In this document: piece after piece, positions 17,309-25,788 of the stretch
How the letters are laid out: each line of letters starts with the position of its first letter
How positions within the stretch are numbered: position 1 is the first letter of the stretch
NCBI GenBank assembly: GCA_964498065.1
Contig: CAZCFZ010000035.1
Location: forward strand, 1 to 39,044
Reading direction: 5' to 3'
From: FEN-1297 sp964498065
GTDB lineage: Bacteria; Bacteroidota; Ignavibacteria; Ignavibacteriales; Ignavibacteriaceae
DNA length: 39,044 nucleotides
Translations under genes and position numbers: made by a program
The notes under the pieces: model-generated
Seen by the model: only the letters and a program-made list of their open reading frames with translations
What the model was told of the DNA's origin: nothing
The model's database searches: none

Positions 17309-18004
17309 ATGAAAAGAGTACTAATAATAGAAGACGATAAAGAGATATCCGATCTCCTTGAGATCCACTTAAAAGATCTGGAATGTTCGATTGATAAAGT
17401 TTATGACGGCATCTCAGGACTGCAAAATGCCAAATCAAATTCCTTTGATCTTATAATTTTGGACGTGATGCTGCCTAAAATGGACGGCTTTGAAGTTTGC
17501 AGGGAAATAAGGAAAGCCGAATTAAAAACACCGATTTTAATGTTGACATCAAAATCAGAGGAAACAGACAAAGTCCTTGGGCTTGAATTCGGCGCGGATG
17601 ATTATTTAACCAAACCATTTAGTCTAAGGGAATTTATTGCGCGGGTTAAAGCAATTTTTAGAAGAGTTAATGAATTTTCCGGAAGCGGAACGGAAAAGAA
17701 AAAACTTGTGTTTGATGCTCTTGTTATTGACTTGGATAAAAGACGGGTGTTTCTTAATAACGAAACTGTTGATCTAACACCTAAAGAATTCGATCTTCTT
17801 TTCTTAATGGCATCACACCCGGGAAAAATTTATACGCGCGAAAATTTGCTGAATTTAATTTGGGGAACACAGTACAGCGGTTACGAACATACGGTTAATT
17901 CTCATATAAACAGGCTGCGCAATAAGATTGAAAAGGATATATCCGATCCGAAATATATAATAACTAGCTGGGGAGTCGGTTATAGATTTAATGACCAAAT
18001 TTAA
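17309..18004 (+). CDS. OmpR/PhoB-family response regulator
   Basis: This is a transcription regulator of a two-component system. The receiver domain (residues 1-120) has E8, D9 and D10, phospho-acceptor D52 in 'IILDVMLPKMDGF', the conserved Thr/Ser in 'LMLTSK', and 'LTKPFS' with the invariant Lys. A winged-helix DNA-binding domain covers about 135-229, with 'LTPKEFDLLFLMASHPGKIY' and ending 'SWGVGYRFND'. The 231-residue length is standard. The cognate histidine kinase starts 25 nt downstream. An MsrA-MsrB lipoprotein gene lies beyond the kinase and may be a target. Confidence 0.95.
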   Translation: MKRVLIIEDDKEISDLLEIHLKDLECSIDKVYDGISGLQNAKSNSFDLIILDVMLPKMDGFEVCREIRKAELKTPILMLTSKSEETDKVLGLEFGADDYLTKPFSLREFIARVKAIFRRVNEFSGSGTEKKKLVFDALVIDLDKRRVFLNNETVDLTPKEFDLLFLMASHPGKIYTRENLLNLIWGTQYSGYEHTVNSHINRLRNKIEKDISDPKYIITSWGVGYRFNDQI

Positions 18005-18029
18005 AACTGATATTTAAAGAAACAAGCAT

Positions 18030-19511
18030 ATGAAAAAATTTTTCAGTTCTCTTTTCTGGAAAATATCTTCAACATTTTTACTCATTCTTATTGTAATGAG
18101 TATCGTTTACATTTATATATCCGTTACAACCGCGCAAATGTACTTCCAGGAAACGAGACAGAAGCTTAATAATAATATCGCCCGGCATATAGCAGCAGAT
18201 AACCCTATCTATATGGACGATACCGTTAACACTTCCGCATTAAGACAGGTATTTCATAATGTTATGGTTATAAATCCGAGCATTGAAGTTTATCTTTTAA
18301 ATACTGAAGGAAATATTCTCGCCTACTACGCACCGAATCATACGGTAAAATTAAAAAGAGTTCCGCTGGGGCCGATTAATAAATTTATTGCCTCAAATGA
18401 TAATCGATTCCTTTTAGGAGTCGATCCGAAAAATCCGGATAAGCAAAAGGCTTTTTCTGCGGCTAAAGTTTATTATCATAATGAATTTAAGGGTTATATC
18501 TATGTTATTCTTGGCGGCAGGGAGTATGAAAATGCTTCGCAGCTTCTCTTTGGGAGTTATATTTTAAAACTGAGCTTGAGGTCAATGATAATTGCTTTGA
18601 TTATGGCTTTGATTATAGGAATTATATCAATCGGTTTTATAATTCGAAACATCCGTAAGATAGTGTATGTAATTAGAGATTTTAAAAACGGCAACCTGCA
18701 AGCAAGGATAAATTTAGACGGCGGGGGGGAATTAAATGAGTTTGCTTCTTCGTTTAACGATATGGCGGATACAATTGTCGGCAATATAGATAAAATAAAG
18801 CGCATGGATAATCAGAGAAGAGATCTTGTTGCTAATGTTTCACACGATTTAAGAACGCCAATTTCTATAATTCGAGGTTATGTGGAAACAGTTCTTATTA
18901 AAGAAGATCAATTATCTAAAGCAGAAAGAAGAAAATACCTGGAAACAATATTGAGCGGAACAGACAGGCTGTTAAATCTTGTTGAAGAATTGTTTGAGCT
19001 ATCCAAGCTGGAAGCAAAAGAAAGTTTACCGGATAAAGAAACTTTCTCACTCGCGGAACTTCTGCAGGATATACATCAGAAAAATTTGTTAACTGCCGAG
19101 ACAAAAAAAATAAAATTCAATTTGAATTTTGAAAACAACATTCCTTTTATAACTGCCGATATAGGCATGATGGAAAAAGTTTTTCAGAATCTGCTTGATA
19201 ACTCATTGAAATTTACTCCGGCGGGAGGCGAAATAAATATCAAACTTAAAAAGAATGAGCACGCAGTTATTGTTGAAATTGCCGACAGCGGGCAGGGTAT
19301 AGCCGAAAACGATCTGCCGTATATTTTTGACAGATATTACCGGATAAAACGAGTTTCCAAAGGCAGTTCTGAAGGTACAGGTTTGGGATTAGCAATAGTT
19401 AAAAAAATTGCCGATCTTCATTCTATAATTATTGAAATTAAAAGCGAAGTAAATAAAGGCACTTCGTTTATTTTGAAAATACCGATTGATTTAAAACTTA
19501 ACACTGCTTAA
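18030..19511 (+). CDS. Sensor histidine kinase (HAMP, HisKA, HATPase)
   Basis: This is the inner-membrane sensor partner of the preceding OmpR-type regulator. TM1 is about residues 10-32, followed by a periplasmic domain of about 145 residues with 'LLNTEGNILAYYAPNHTV', typical of PAS/Cache-like sensor folds. TM2 is about 180-205. A HAMP linker follows, then the HisKA domain with H272 in 'NVSHDLRTPISIIRGY'. The HATPase has 'NLLDNSLKFTPAGGEI' (N box), 'DSGQGIAENDLPYIF' (G1/F) and 'GTGLGLAI' (G2). All catalytic boxes are present, so an active kinase is expected. A short hairpin follows the stop. Confidence 0.94.
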   Translation: MKKFFSSLFWKISSTFLLILIVMSIVYIYISVTTAQMYFQETRQKLNNNIARHIAADNPIYMDDTVNTSALRQVFHNVMVINPSIEVYLLNTEGNILAYYAPNHTVKLKRVPLGPINKFIASNDNRFLLGVDPKNPDKQKAFSAAKVYYHNEFKGYIYVILGGREYENASQLLFGSYILKLSLRSMIIALIMALIIGIISIGFIIRNIRKIVYVIRDFKNGNLQARINLDGGGELNEFASSFNDMADTIVGNIDKIKRMDNQRRDLVANVSHDLRTPISIIRGYVETVLIKEDQLSKAERRKYLETILSGTDRLLNLVEELFELSKLEAKESLPDKETFSLAELLQDIHQKNLLTAETKKIKFNLNFENNIPFITADIGMMEKVFQNLLDNSLKFTPAGGEINIKLKKNEHAVIVEIADSGQGIAENDLPYIFDRYYRIKRVSKGSSEGTGLGLAIVKKIADLHSIIIEIKSEVNKGTSFILKIPIDLKLNTA

Positions 19512-19529
19512 GAAGAATATCAAAATAAC

Positions 19530-19555
19530 AGCCGTTTTAACGGCTTCAAATTTTA
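19530..19555 (+). terminator. Short terminator-like hairpin after the sensor kinase
   Basis: AGCCGT (19530-19535) and ACGGCT (19540-19545) form a 6-bp stem with a TTTA loop, followed by a broken T-rich stretch. It is weaker than the other terminators in the window. Confidence 0.5.
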
Positions 19556-19758
19556 TTTCGAACAGCGAGTTTGAATAATAAGACTTAACGGATATAATTA
19601 ATTCCTGATCTAAGCCTGACTATATTTATTAACCAATGAATTTTTATCGAATTAAACGTTCCGAATTATTCCATTTTAAAAGTTCAATAATTTCGTGATC
19701 TTTTTGTGAAACCATGCTTATAAATTTGCGGTAAGATTTATTTATCGGAGGTGATCAA

Positions 19759-20841
19759 ATGTTTAAGATGAAGTTATTATTTATGTTTATTATACCTGCT
19801 TTAATTCTTATAGGATGTGCTAAAATATCTTCCGAAACTGAAAATAATGCCCTATTGAATTTGGCAGGTGGAGAAGAAGAGACGGCAACTTTTGCCGGCG
19901 GATGTTTCTGGTGCATGCAGGCTCCGTTCGAAAATTTACAGGGAGTTGAAAAAGTAACAGCCGGATATGCGGGAGGGAAAATGAAAGATCCCACATACCA
20001 AGAAGTTTCTACCGGCACTACCGGTTATGTCGAATCTGTACAGGTAGTTTTCAATCCTGCAATAATCAGCTATTCGGAAATTCTTGATATTTACTGGAAA
20101 CAATTTGACCCTACAGATGCAGGCGGACAGTTTTACGACAGGGGTCCGCAATATAAAACAGTAATTTTTTATAATGATGAAACTCAAAAAGAAGTTGCTG
20201 AAAAATCGAAGATGCTGCTTGATAAATCAGGTATATTTAAGAAACCTATCGCTACTGAAATTCGTAAATTCACAACCTTTTACCCTGCAGAACAATACCA
20301 TCAGGATTATTATAAAAAGAATCCGATCAGTTATGAAGAATATAGAAAGGCTTCGGGAAGAGACGCTTTTATTATGGCTGTCTGGGGTGATGAAAATATT
20401 GATAAATACAAAAAGCCGTCGGAAAAAATTATTAAGGAAAAATTAACTCCTTTACAATATGATGTTACACAAAACGGAGCAACTGAAATTGCATTTCAAA
20501 ATAAATATTGGAATAATCACAAAGAAGGGATATATGTAGATGTAGTTTCAGGCGAGCCGCTTTTCTCTTCCACCGATAAATTTAACTCAGGCACCGGATG
20601 GCCTAGCTTCACTCAGCCAATCGATCCCAGGTATATCGTTAAAAGAATTGATAATTCATTGGGAATAGTGAGAATAGAAGTAAGAAGCAGATTCGGTAAT
20701 TCGCATCTGGGGCATTTATTTGACGATGGTCCTGCGCCTACACATTTAAGATACTGTATAAATTCGGCTGCACTCAAGTTCATTCCCAAAGATGAAATGG
20801 CCAAAGACGGATATGGAAATCTGCTTTGGTTGTTCAACTGA
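19759..20841 (+). CDS. msrAB: Bifunctional peptide-methionine sulfoxide reductase MsrA-MsrB, lipoprotein
   Basis: This enzyme repairs oxidised methionine in proteins; the two domains handle the S and R sulfoxides. The N-terminus is a lipoprotein signal with lipobox 'LILIGC' (Cys20), so the enzyme should be membrane-anchored in the periplasm. MsrA (about residues 42-195) has catalytic C49 in 'GGCFWCMQ'. MsrB (about 220-358) has 'NSGTGWPSF' and 'RYCINSAALKF' with its catalytic Cys. The zinc-binding CxxC pairs of many MsrB proteins are not seen ('DVVSGEPLF' stands where the first is expected), so this is the zinc-free form. A strong GGAGGTG ribosome-binding site lies 5 nt before the ATG. It is 247 bp downstream of the two-component operon in the same direction. 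Confidence 0.95.
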   Translation: MFKMKLLFMFIIPALILIGCAKISSETENNALLNLAGGEEETATFAGGCFWCMQAPFENLQGVEKVTAGYAGGKMKDPTYQEVSTGTTGYVESVQVVFNPAIISYSEILDIYWKQFDPTDAGGQFYDRGPQYKTVIFYNDETQKEVAEKSKMLLDKSGIFKKPIATEIRKFTTFYPAEQYHQDYYKKNPISYEEYRKASGRDAFIMAVWGDENIDKYKKPSEKIIKEKLTPLQYDVTQNGATEIAFQNKYWNNHKEGIYVDVVSGEPLFSSTDKFNSGTGWPSFTQPIDPRYIVKRIDNSLGIVRIEVRSRFGNSHLGHLFDDGPAPTHLRYCINSAALKFIPKDEMAKDGYGNLLWLFN

Positions 20842-21170
20842 AAAATACTTAAGATTTTAATTCTTACTAATCTCTATATTGTCGTTTACCGGATAATTTA
20901 AATTTAATTTACATTATCCGGTCTAATTATTTAATTGCGAGTATGAAATAATTTTTGTGCTTATTAAGACAATTCCCTTGATTTATTTTTAAAAATAGTA
21001 GCATTTATACTTATTATTTTGTAATATTTTACGAGTGTTATTCCTGTTATGTAAATACAAAACCAAAGTTTTCATTTCAAAATAAAAAAAGGTAAGTCTG
21101 TTTCACATATAGTAATTTCCTGTGGAATAAAGCGGGAAAATAAAATATCAATAATCTGAAAGTAATATTA
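20842..21170. other. Intergenic region between msrAB and the phosphatase gene
   Basis: These 329 bp contain the hairpin at 20888-20922 and otherwise AT-rich DNA. No gene, repeat or clear promoter box is seen. Confidence 0.5.
20888..20922 (+). terminator. Probable terminator after msrAB
   Basis: A perfect 10-bp stem pairs ACCGGATAAT (20888-20897) with ATTATCCGGT (20913-20922), with a 15-nt loop. The following sequence is T-rich but has no uninterrupted T-run, so it may act as a weak terminator or a stabilising 3' hairpin. Confidence 0.6.
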
Positions 21171-22469
21171 ATGGAAGTTACGGATACCTCAAGAATAAAA
21201 ACCCTTGAAGAAGAAAATCATAGATTAAAAATTGCTATAGAAGAATTATCGGCTTTAAATGATGTAGCGACTGCAATTTCCTCAAATCAATCTGTTGAGG
21301 ATGTTATTGATTTAATAGTAAGAAAGTGCATAAAGCATTTAAAGGTTCAACAAACCGTTGTGATGCTCCTTGATGAAAAAGATATGGTAAATCCTTTTCA
21401 TACAATGATTAGAAAGCAGGAATCCATTTCTGATTTGTTACCATACAGATTGGATACTCAATTAACTGGCTGGATGCTTAAGAATAGAAGTCCGCTTATG
21501 ATCAATGATTTCCAAAATGATGAAAGATTTAAATTTGTAGTTAAAAAAGATTTTCCAATAAACTCATTGTTAAGTGTTCCAATGCTGTTAAAAGGTAAAA
21601 TGGTTGGACTTTTAACGGTTTTCAATAAACATTCTGAAGCGGGATTTACAATTGAGGACCAAAGATTATTATCTATTCTTGCAGCACAATCTTCACATAT
21701 AATTGAAAACGCACGCCTTTATGAAAGAGAACAGGCACTTATAAGACTTCAAGAAGAAATGAGGCTTGCAAATGATATACAGGTAAATCTCCTTCCTAAA
21801 TCTAATCCGCAAATCGAGGGTTACCAAATTGCAGGCAAAAGTATTCCTGCAAAAGATGTGGGCGGGGATTATTATGACTTTATTCCCTTAAAAGATGATA
21901 ATTTAGTTTTCTGCCTTGGCGATATTTCAGGCAAGGGTATTCCTGCCGCACTTTTAATGGCGAATCTTCAAGCGTCATTAAGAGGACAAACTTTAATGGA
22001 TATTCCTTGTAAAGACTGCGTAACATTTACAAACAACCTTCTTTACCGCAGCACAGATGTAAATAAATATGCTACTTTATTCTACGGAGTTCTCCACTCT
22101 TCTACCGATAAGATTACATTTTGTAATGCCGGACATAATGAGCCTATTCTAATTGATTATAAAGGGAATGTGGATAGATTAAAAGAGGGGGGAATTATAG
22201 TCGGTGCTTTACCGGAAATTACTTATGAAGAAAAAACGATTGACTTTCCCTCCGGTGATGTTTTAGTTGTTTACTCGGATGGAATCACTGAAGCTATGGA
22301 TAGTAAAGAAGAAGAATTTGGCGAGGAAAGACTCATAAATTTGATTAAGGAAAACCGGCAATTATCAGCTTCCGAGCTAATTGATAAAGTCATAAATACG
22401 GTAAACAAACACGCCGGTGATGTAGACCAAATGGACGATATGACTTTAGTGGTAATAAAAAGGAATTAA
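21171..22469 (+). CDS. GAF-SpoIIE (RsbU-like) PP2C serine phosphatase
   Basis: This is a predicted cytoplasmic Ser/Thr phosphatase of the PPM/SpoIIE type that usually acts on anti-anti-sigma (STAS) proteins or other phosphoserine targets. A short N-terminal coiled coil (about residues 8-30) leads into a GAF sensor domain (about 35-185, with 'LLSVPMLLKGKMVGLLTVFN'). A second helical linker with 'RLANDIQVNLLP' precedes the SpoIIE domain (about 210-430). The metal-binding acids are in 'VGGDYYDFI', 'LGDISGKGIPA', 'VVYSDGITEA' and 'DDMTLVVIKR'. The order coiled coil-GAF-SpoIIE is common in Bacteroidota-related genomes. No STAS or RsbW-like gene is in the window, so the target is unknown; the downstream kinases or their substrates are possible. 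Confidence 0.92.
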   Translation: MEVTDTSRIKTLEEENHRLKIAIEELSALNDVATAISSNQSVEDVIDLIVRKCIKHLKVQQTVVMLLDEKDMVNPFHTMIRKQESISDLLPYRLDTQLTGWMLKNRSPLMINDFQNDERFKFVVKKDFPINSLLSVPMLLKGKMVGLLTVFNKHSEAGFTIEDQRLLSILAAQSSHIIENARLYEREQALIRLQEEMRLANDIQVNLLPKSNPQIEGYQIAGKSIPAKDVGGDYYDFIPLKDDNLVFCLGDISGKGIPAALLMANLQASLRGQTLMDIPCKDCVTFTNNLLYRSTDVNKYATLFYGVLHSSTDKITFCNAGHNEPILIDYKGNVDRLKEGGIIVGALPEITYEEKTIDFPSGDVLVVYSDGITEAMDSKEEEFGEERLINLIKENRQLSASELIDKVINTVNKHAGDVDQMDDMTLVVIKRN

Positions 22470-22577
22470 AATTAATTAATATTTTCTGTTTTTATTATAT
22501 CCTTCGAAAAAAAATTAGCGGATAAATTACTGCACTAACATTTTTAATTTAATTTCTCCTGGAAAGGAGGTAAAAAA

Positions 22578-23336
22578 ATGTTCATGCGTTTTCTTCAGTT
22601 AAAGCTTAAACCTGATAACATTAACGATTTTAAGGAATTTTATGAATCGGATGTTATGCACGAACTCCATAATACTCCGGGCTGTCTATTTGCCGGATTA
22701 ATAAAATCTAAGCCCGAAGAAAATGAATTTATTTCCTTAACCTTTTGGGAGACACGGGAACAAGCTGAAAATTATGAAACAACCGGGGCATTTAAAAAAC
22801 TATTCAATCAGGCAAGAGCATACTTTACTGAGTCGGCAGAGTGGAAAATTCAGCTTTCCGAAGATATGGAATTGAAATACGGTCCCGTAGATGAAGAACC
22901 GGTTATCAAAAAGTACGTAGTAACAGCACAGAATTTGGAAAGCGAAAACTTCTTAATCCATTCCTCAAATATGTATGTTCGGGTTCTTTCGTTAATAATT
23001 CAGGAAGACAAGGTTGAAGAATTTAAAAAACTTTATTCCGATATTATTATACCTTCTTTAAGATCAATAAAAGGATGCAGGTATATTTACTTAACGGAAA
23101 GTGTAAGTGAAAAAAATGAGTTTATTTCCGTAACAATATGGGATAGAAAAGAAGATGCCGACGAATATGAAGCAAGCGGCAAGTTTAAAGAATTGACGGA
23201 GAAGATAAAACATACTTTTTCACAATTATATCTGTGGAAAATGTCGCTTGAAAAAGATTACAAAGCAAGGGTAAAAACTTCGGAAGATTTAAAAGTAGAA
23301 TTGTATAATATAGTAACCGGTAAAAGCTTTTTATAA
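22578..23336 (+). CDS. Tandem ABM-domain protein
   Basis: This 252-residue protein has two copies of a dimeric alpha-beta barrel (ABM, antibiotic biosynthesis monooxygenase-like) domain. Copy 1 is about residues 1-97 and copy 2 about 131-228. They share the pattern 'FKxFYxS...GC...NEFISLTxWxxxEDAExYExxGxFKxL...WKMxLxxD', seen as 'NEFISLTFWETREQAENYE' and 'NEFISVTIWDRKEDADEYE'. Internal duplication suggests a single-chain version of the normal homodimer. ABM proteins include haem-degrading and quinol monooxygenases as well as many with unknown ligands, so no substrate is assigned. AAAGGAGGT at 22564-22572 is a strong ribosome-binding site. It follows the phosphatase by 108 bp. Confidence 0.82.
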   Translation: MFMRFLQLKLKPDNINDFKEFYESDVMHELHNTPGCLFAGLIKSKPEENEFISLTFWETREQAENYETTGAFKKLFNQARAYFTESAEWKIQLSEDMELKYGPVDEEPVIKKYVVTAQNLESENFLIHSSNMYVRVLSLIIQEDKVEEFKKLYSDIIIPSLRSIKGCRYIYLTESVSEKNEFISVTIWDRKEDADEYEASGKFKELTEKIKHTFSQLYLWKMSLEKDYKARVKTSEDLKVELYNIVTGKSFL

Positions 23337-23675
23337 AAATTAAATTAGATTAATAAAGTTACATAAAATAAGAAAAAATCAGCCGTTGTCATTTCGAACT
23401 TGATGCGGATTCCGCATTATTAGGCTATTTTAAGATGCTGAATCGAGCTCAGCATTACAGTTGTGTAAGTTAGGTTAGATTATTAAAATATTGCGGAAAC
23501 TAATAAACTAAAATTTTAGAGATCCCTAATAATAATTATTCTTTATGCTGTTAAAATGATTTATCCTTTTTTTTTAAAGGAGATGGTTTATTGGAAATAC
23601 TGATCTTTTAATTAAAATTAAATTACCACAACTTAAAACTAATTATCTATTCTATTAATACGTTTGAGGCATTTA
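23337..23675. other. Gene-free leader of the kinase array
   Basis: These 339 bp hold repeat copy 3 (23356-23471). The rest is AT-rich. An AAAGGAG at 23577-23583 is not placed to serve the kinase start; it precedes only 6-codon frames. This is the likely promoter region for the first kinase gene. Confidence 0.45.
23356..23471 (-). repeat. Palindromic intergenic element, copy 3 (inverted)
   Basis: 116 bp bounded by AAGTTACATAA (23356-23366) and TTGTGTAAGTT (23461-23471). The interior aligns with the reverse complement of copy 1: the 'TTGTCATTTCGAACTTGATG' part comes first and 'GATGCTGAATC...CTCAGCATTACA' second. It is the most diverged of the three copies. Confidence 0.65.
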
Positions 23676-25787
23676 ATGATTAATAATACTATTCTCCATT
23701 ACAAAATAATAGAGAAATTAGGCGAGGGCGGCATGGGTATAGTGTACCGTGCAGAAGATACTAAATTAAAAAGAGAAGTAGCAATTAAATTTCTGCCTCA
23801 TCACATTTCCGCAAATGAGGAGGAACGGCAGAGATTTAAAATAGAAGCGCAAGCTGCAGCAGCATTGAATCATCCGAATATAGCAACCATCCATGCAATA
23901 GAGGAGTCAAATGAAGAAGTTTTTATAGTAATGGAATATATAGAGGGAAAAGAATTAAAAGAACAGATAAGTAAGGAGAAAACAAGTGTAGATCAAACAA
24001 TAGCAATAATAGGGCAAATTGCAGAAGGTCTCCAAGTAGCTCACCAAAAAGGAATAACACACCGGGATATAAAAAGCAGTAATATAATGATTACTAAAAG
24101 TGGAAATGTAAAGATAATGGATTTTGGACTAGCCAAAGTAAGAGGAACGAGTCAGATTACAAAGTTTGGAACGACTTTAGGAACTACGGCATATATGTCT
24201 CCCGAACAGGCTCGAGGAGAACATGTAGATCATCGGACAGATATTTGGTCATTGGGCATTATAATGTATGAAATGTTAGCCGGAAAGATGCCGTTCAGAG
24301 GAGATTTTGAACAGGCAGTAATATATTCAATTCTTAATGAAGATCCGCAATCAATTATTACAGTGAAAGATGGAATTCCCATAAAGCTGGAAGAAATAAT
24401 AAAAAAATCTTTAATGAAGGATCCCGAATACAGATATCAAAATATGGACGATTTCCTTAAAGCCTTGAAAGAAATTAATAATAAAAAAGAGACGTCTTCT
24501 GACTCTGAGAAAACTATTGCGGTGCTGCCGTTTGAAAATATAAGTCCCGATAAGGAGACAGATTATTTTGCGGACGGGCTTGCGGAAGAGCTGATTATAA
24601 ATTTGTCGAAGATAAAAGAAGTAAAAGTTTTCGCTCGCGCTAACACTTTTCAATATAAAGGAACAAAAAAAGATTTGAAGACAATAGGAAGAGAACTCGG
24701 AGTACAGTTTTTAATGGTAGGAAGTGTAAGGAAATTTAAAGATGATCTTAGAATTTCGGTTCAATTAATTGAGGCTGTAAAAAGTACTCAAATATGGGGA
24801 GAAACATATAAAGGTAAATTAGCCGACATATTCGATATCCAGGAAAAAGTATCGAAAGAAATTGTTGAAGCTTTAATGGTAAAATTATCACCGGCAGAAA
24901 AAGTTAATTTGACTAAAAGACCTACTTTAAATGCTGAAGCATTTGATTGTTATTTGAAAGGAAGGAATTTACTGTCAAGCAGGACTAAAAATAATCTTGA
25001 TTTCGCAATTTTGTTATTTGAAAAAGCAGTTGAGCTTGATCCGAGATTTGCTTCAGCATACGCAGCTTTGGGTGAAGCTTACGGAACAATGTACCGGGAT
25101 TTTGATCGTGTTGAAACCTGGCTTGATAAAGCATTGGACGTCAGTCTAAAAGCGTTAATGTATGATTCAAGTTTATCCGAAGCCTATGCATCGCTCGGAT
25201 TAGCTTATTTCGGTAAAAATGAATTGGATGATGCCTTATCGGCTACAAAAAAAGCAATTGAATTAGATCCTCTTAATGATAATGCATACTGGATTCTTTC
25301 AAGGATTTATCATACTGCAGATAGAGACAAGGAAGCAACAGAAGCTTTGGAAAAACTTATTACTATAAATCCTGAATACCTTATAGCGTATTCCGATCTT
25401 CAAATGTATTATGAGAGACTGGGTGAAAAAGAAAAATATCAGCAGACTTTGGAATCTGTTGTCAAAGTATCTCCGGGATATCTTATAAAACATCCTGAAG
25501 ATACTTACAGAAGGATGTCTTATGCAGTTACTTTAGCTATTCTAGGTGATGCTGAAAAAGCAAAAACAGAAGGAGAAAAGGCAATAGAATTAAGTCCGAA
25601 CGATCCTATCATGATGTATTACGGTGCATGTCTTTATTCTCGATTAGATGAAAAAAAACGTGCCGTAGAACTTATAACTGATGCAGTGAATCATGGCTAT
25701 GTTAATTTTGAATGGATAAAGAGGGATCCTGACTTTGAAAATATACGAAGTGAACCCGGTTTTATTGAATTACTGAAGGGAAAATAA
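23676..25787 (+). CDS. Ser/Thr kinase-TolB/FlgO-like-TPR protein 1
   Basis: This is the first gene of the array and one of its four complete kinase genes. The frame opens with TTG at 23664, but the ATG at 23676 with GAGG 6 nt upstream fits better and matches the N-termini of the paralogues (703 residues). The kinase domain (about residues 5-265) has 'KLGEGGMGIVYRAED', the catalytic Lys in 'VAIKFLP', 'HRDIKSSNIM' and 'MDFGLAK'. A TolB-N/FlgO-like domain (about 280-400) starts 'TIAVLPFENISPDKETDYF'. TPRs run from about 420 to the end, which carries the array's shared tail 'KRDPDFENIRSEPGFIEL'. No transmembrane segment lies between kinase and TolB-like domain. Its TPR half is closest to that of the gene at 34698. 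Substrates are unknown. Confidence 0.92.
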   Translation: MINNTILHYKIIEKLGEGGMGIVYRAEDTKLKREVAIKFLPHHISANEEERQRFKIEAQAAAALNHPNIATIHAIEESNEEVFIVMEYIEGKELKEQISKEKTSVDQTIAIIGQIAEGLQVAHQKGITHRDIKSSNIMITKSGNVKIMDFGLAKVRGTSQITKFGTTLGTTAYMSPEQARGEHVDHRTDIWSLGIIMYEMLAGKMPFRGDFEQAVIYSILNEDPQSIITVKDGIPIKLEEIIKKSLMKDPEYRYQNMDDFLKALKEINNKKETSSDSEKTIAVLPFENISPDKETDYFADGLAEELIINLSKIKEVKVFARANTFQYKGTKKDLKTIGRELGVQFLMVGSVRKFKDDLRISVQLIEAVKSTQIWGETYKGKLADIFDIQEKVSKEIVEALMVKLSPAEKVNLTKRPTLNAEAFDCYLKGRNLLSSRTKNNLDFAILLFEKAVELDPRFASAYAALGEAYGTMYRDFDRVETWLDKALDVSLKALMYDSSLSEAYASLGLAYFGKNELDDALSATKKAIELDPLNDNAYWILSRIYHTADRDKEATEALEKLITINPEYLIAYSDLQMYYERLGEKEKYQQTLESVVKVSPGYLIKHPEDTYRRMSYAVTLAILGDAEKAKTEGEKAIELSPNDPIMMYYGACLYSRLDEKKRAVELITDAVNHGYVNFEWIKRDPDFENIRSEPGFIELLKGK

Positions 25788-25788
25788 A

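Noticed and set aside
23577..23616. Very short frames after AAAGGAG upstream of the first kinase, possible leader peptides
   Set aside because: They are only about 6 codons long, their spacing to the ribosome-binding site is poor, and there is no attenuator-like hairpin after them.
23659..23666. TACGTTTG, a match to the -7 promoter consensus, directly before the first kinase
   Set aside because: There is no TTG at the proper distance. The start of transcription would fall almost on the start codon and the box overlaps the ribosome-binding site.
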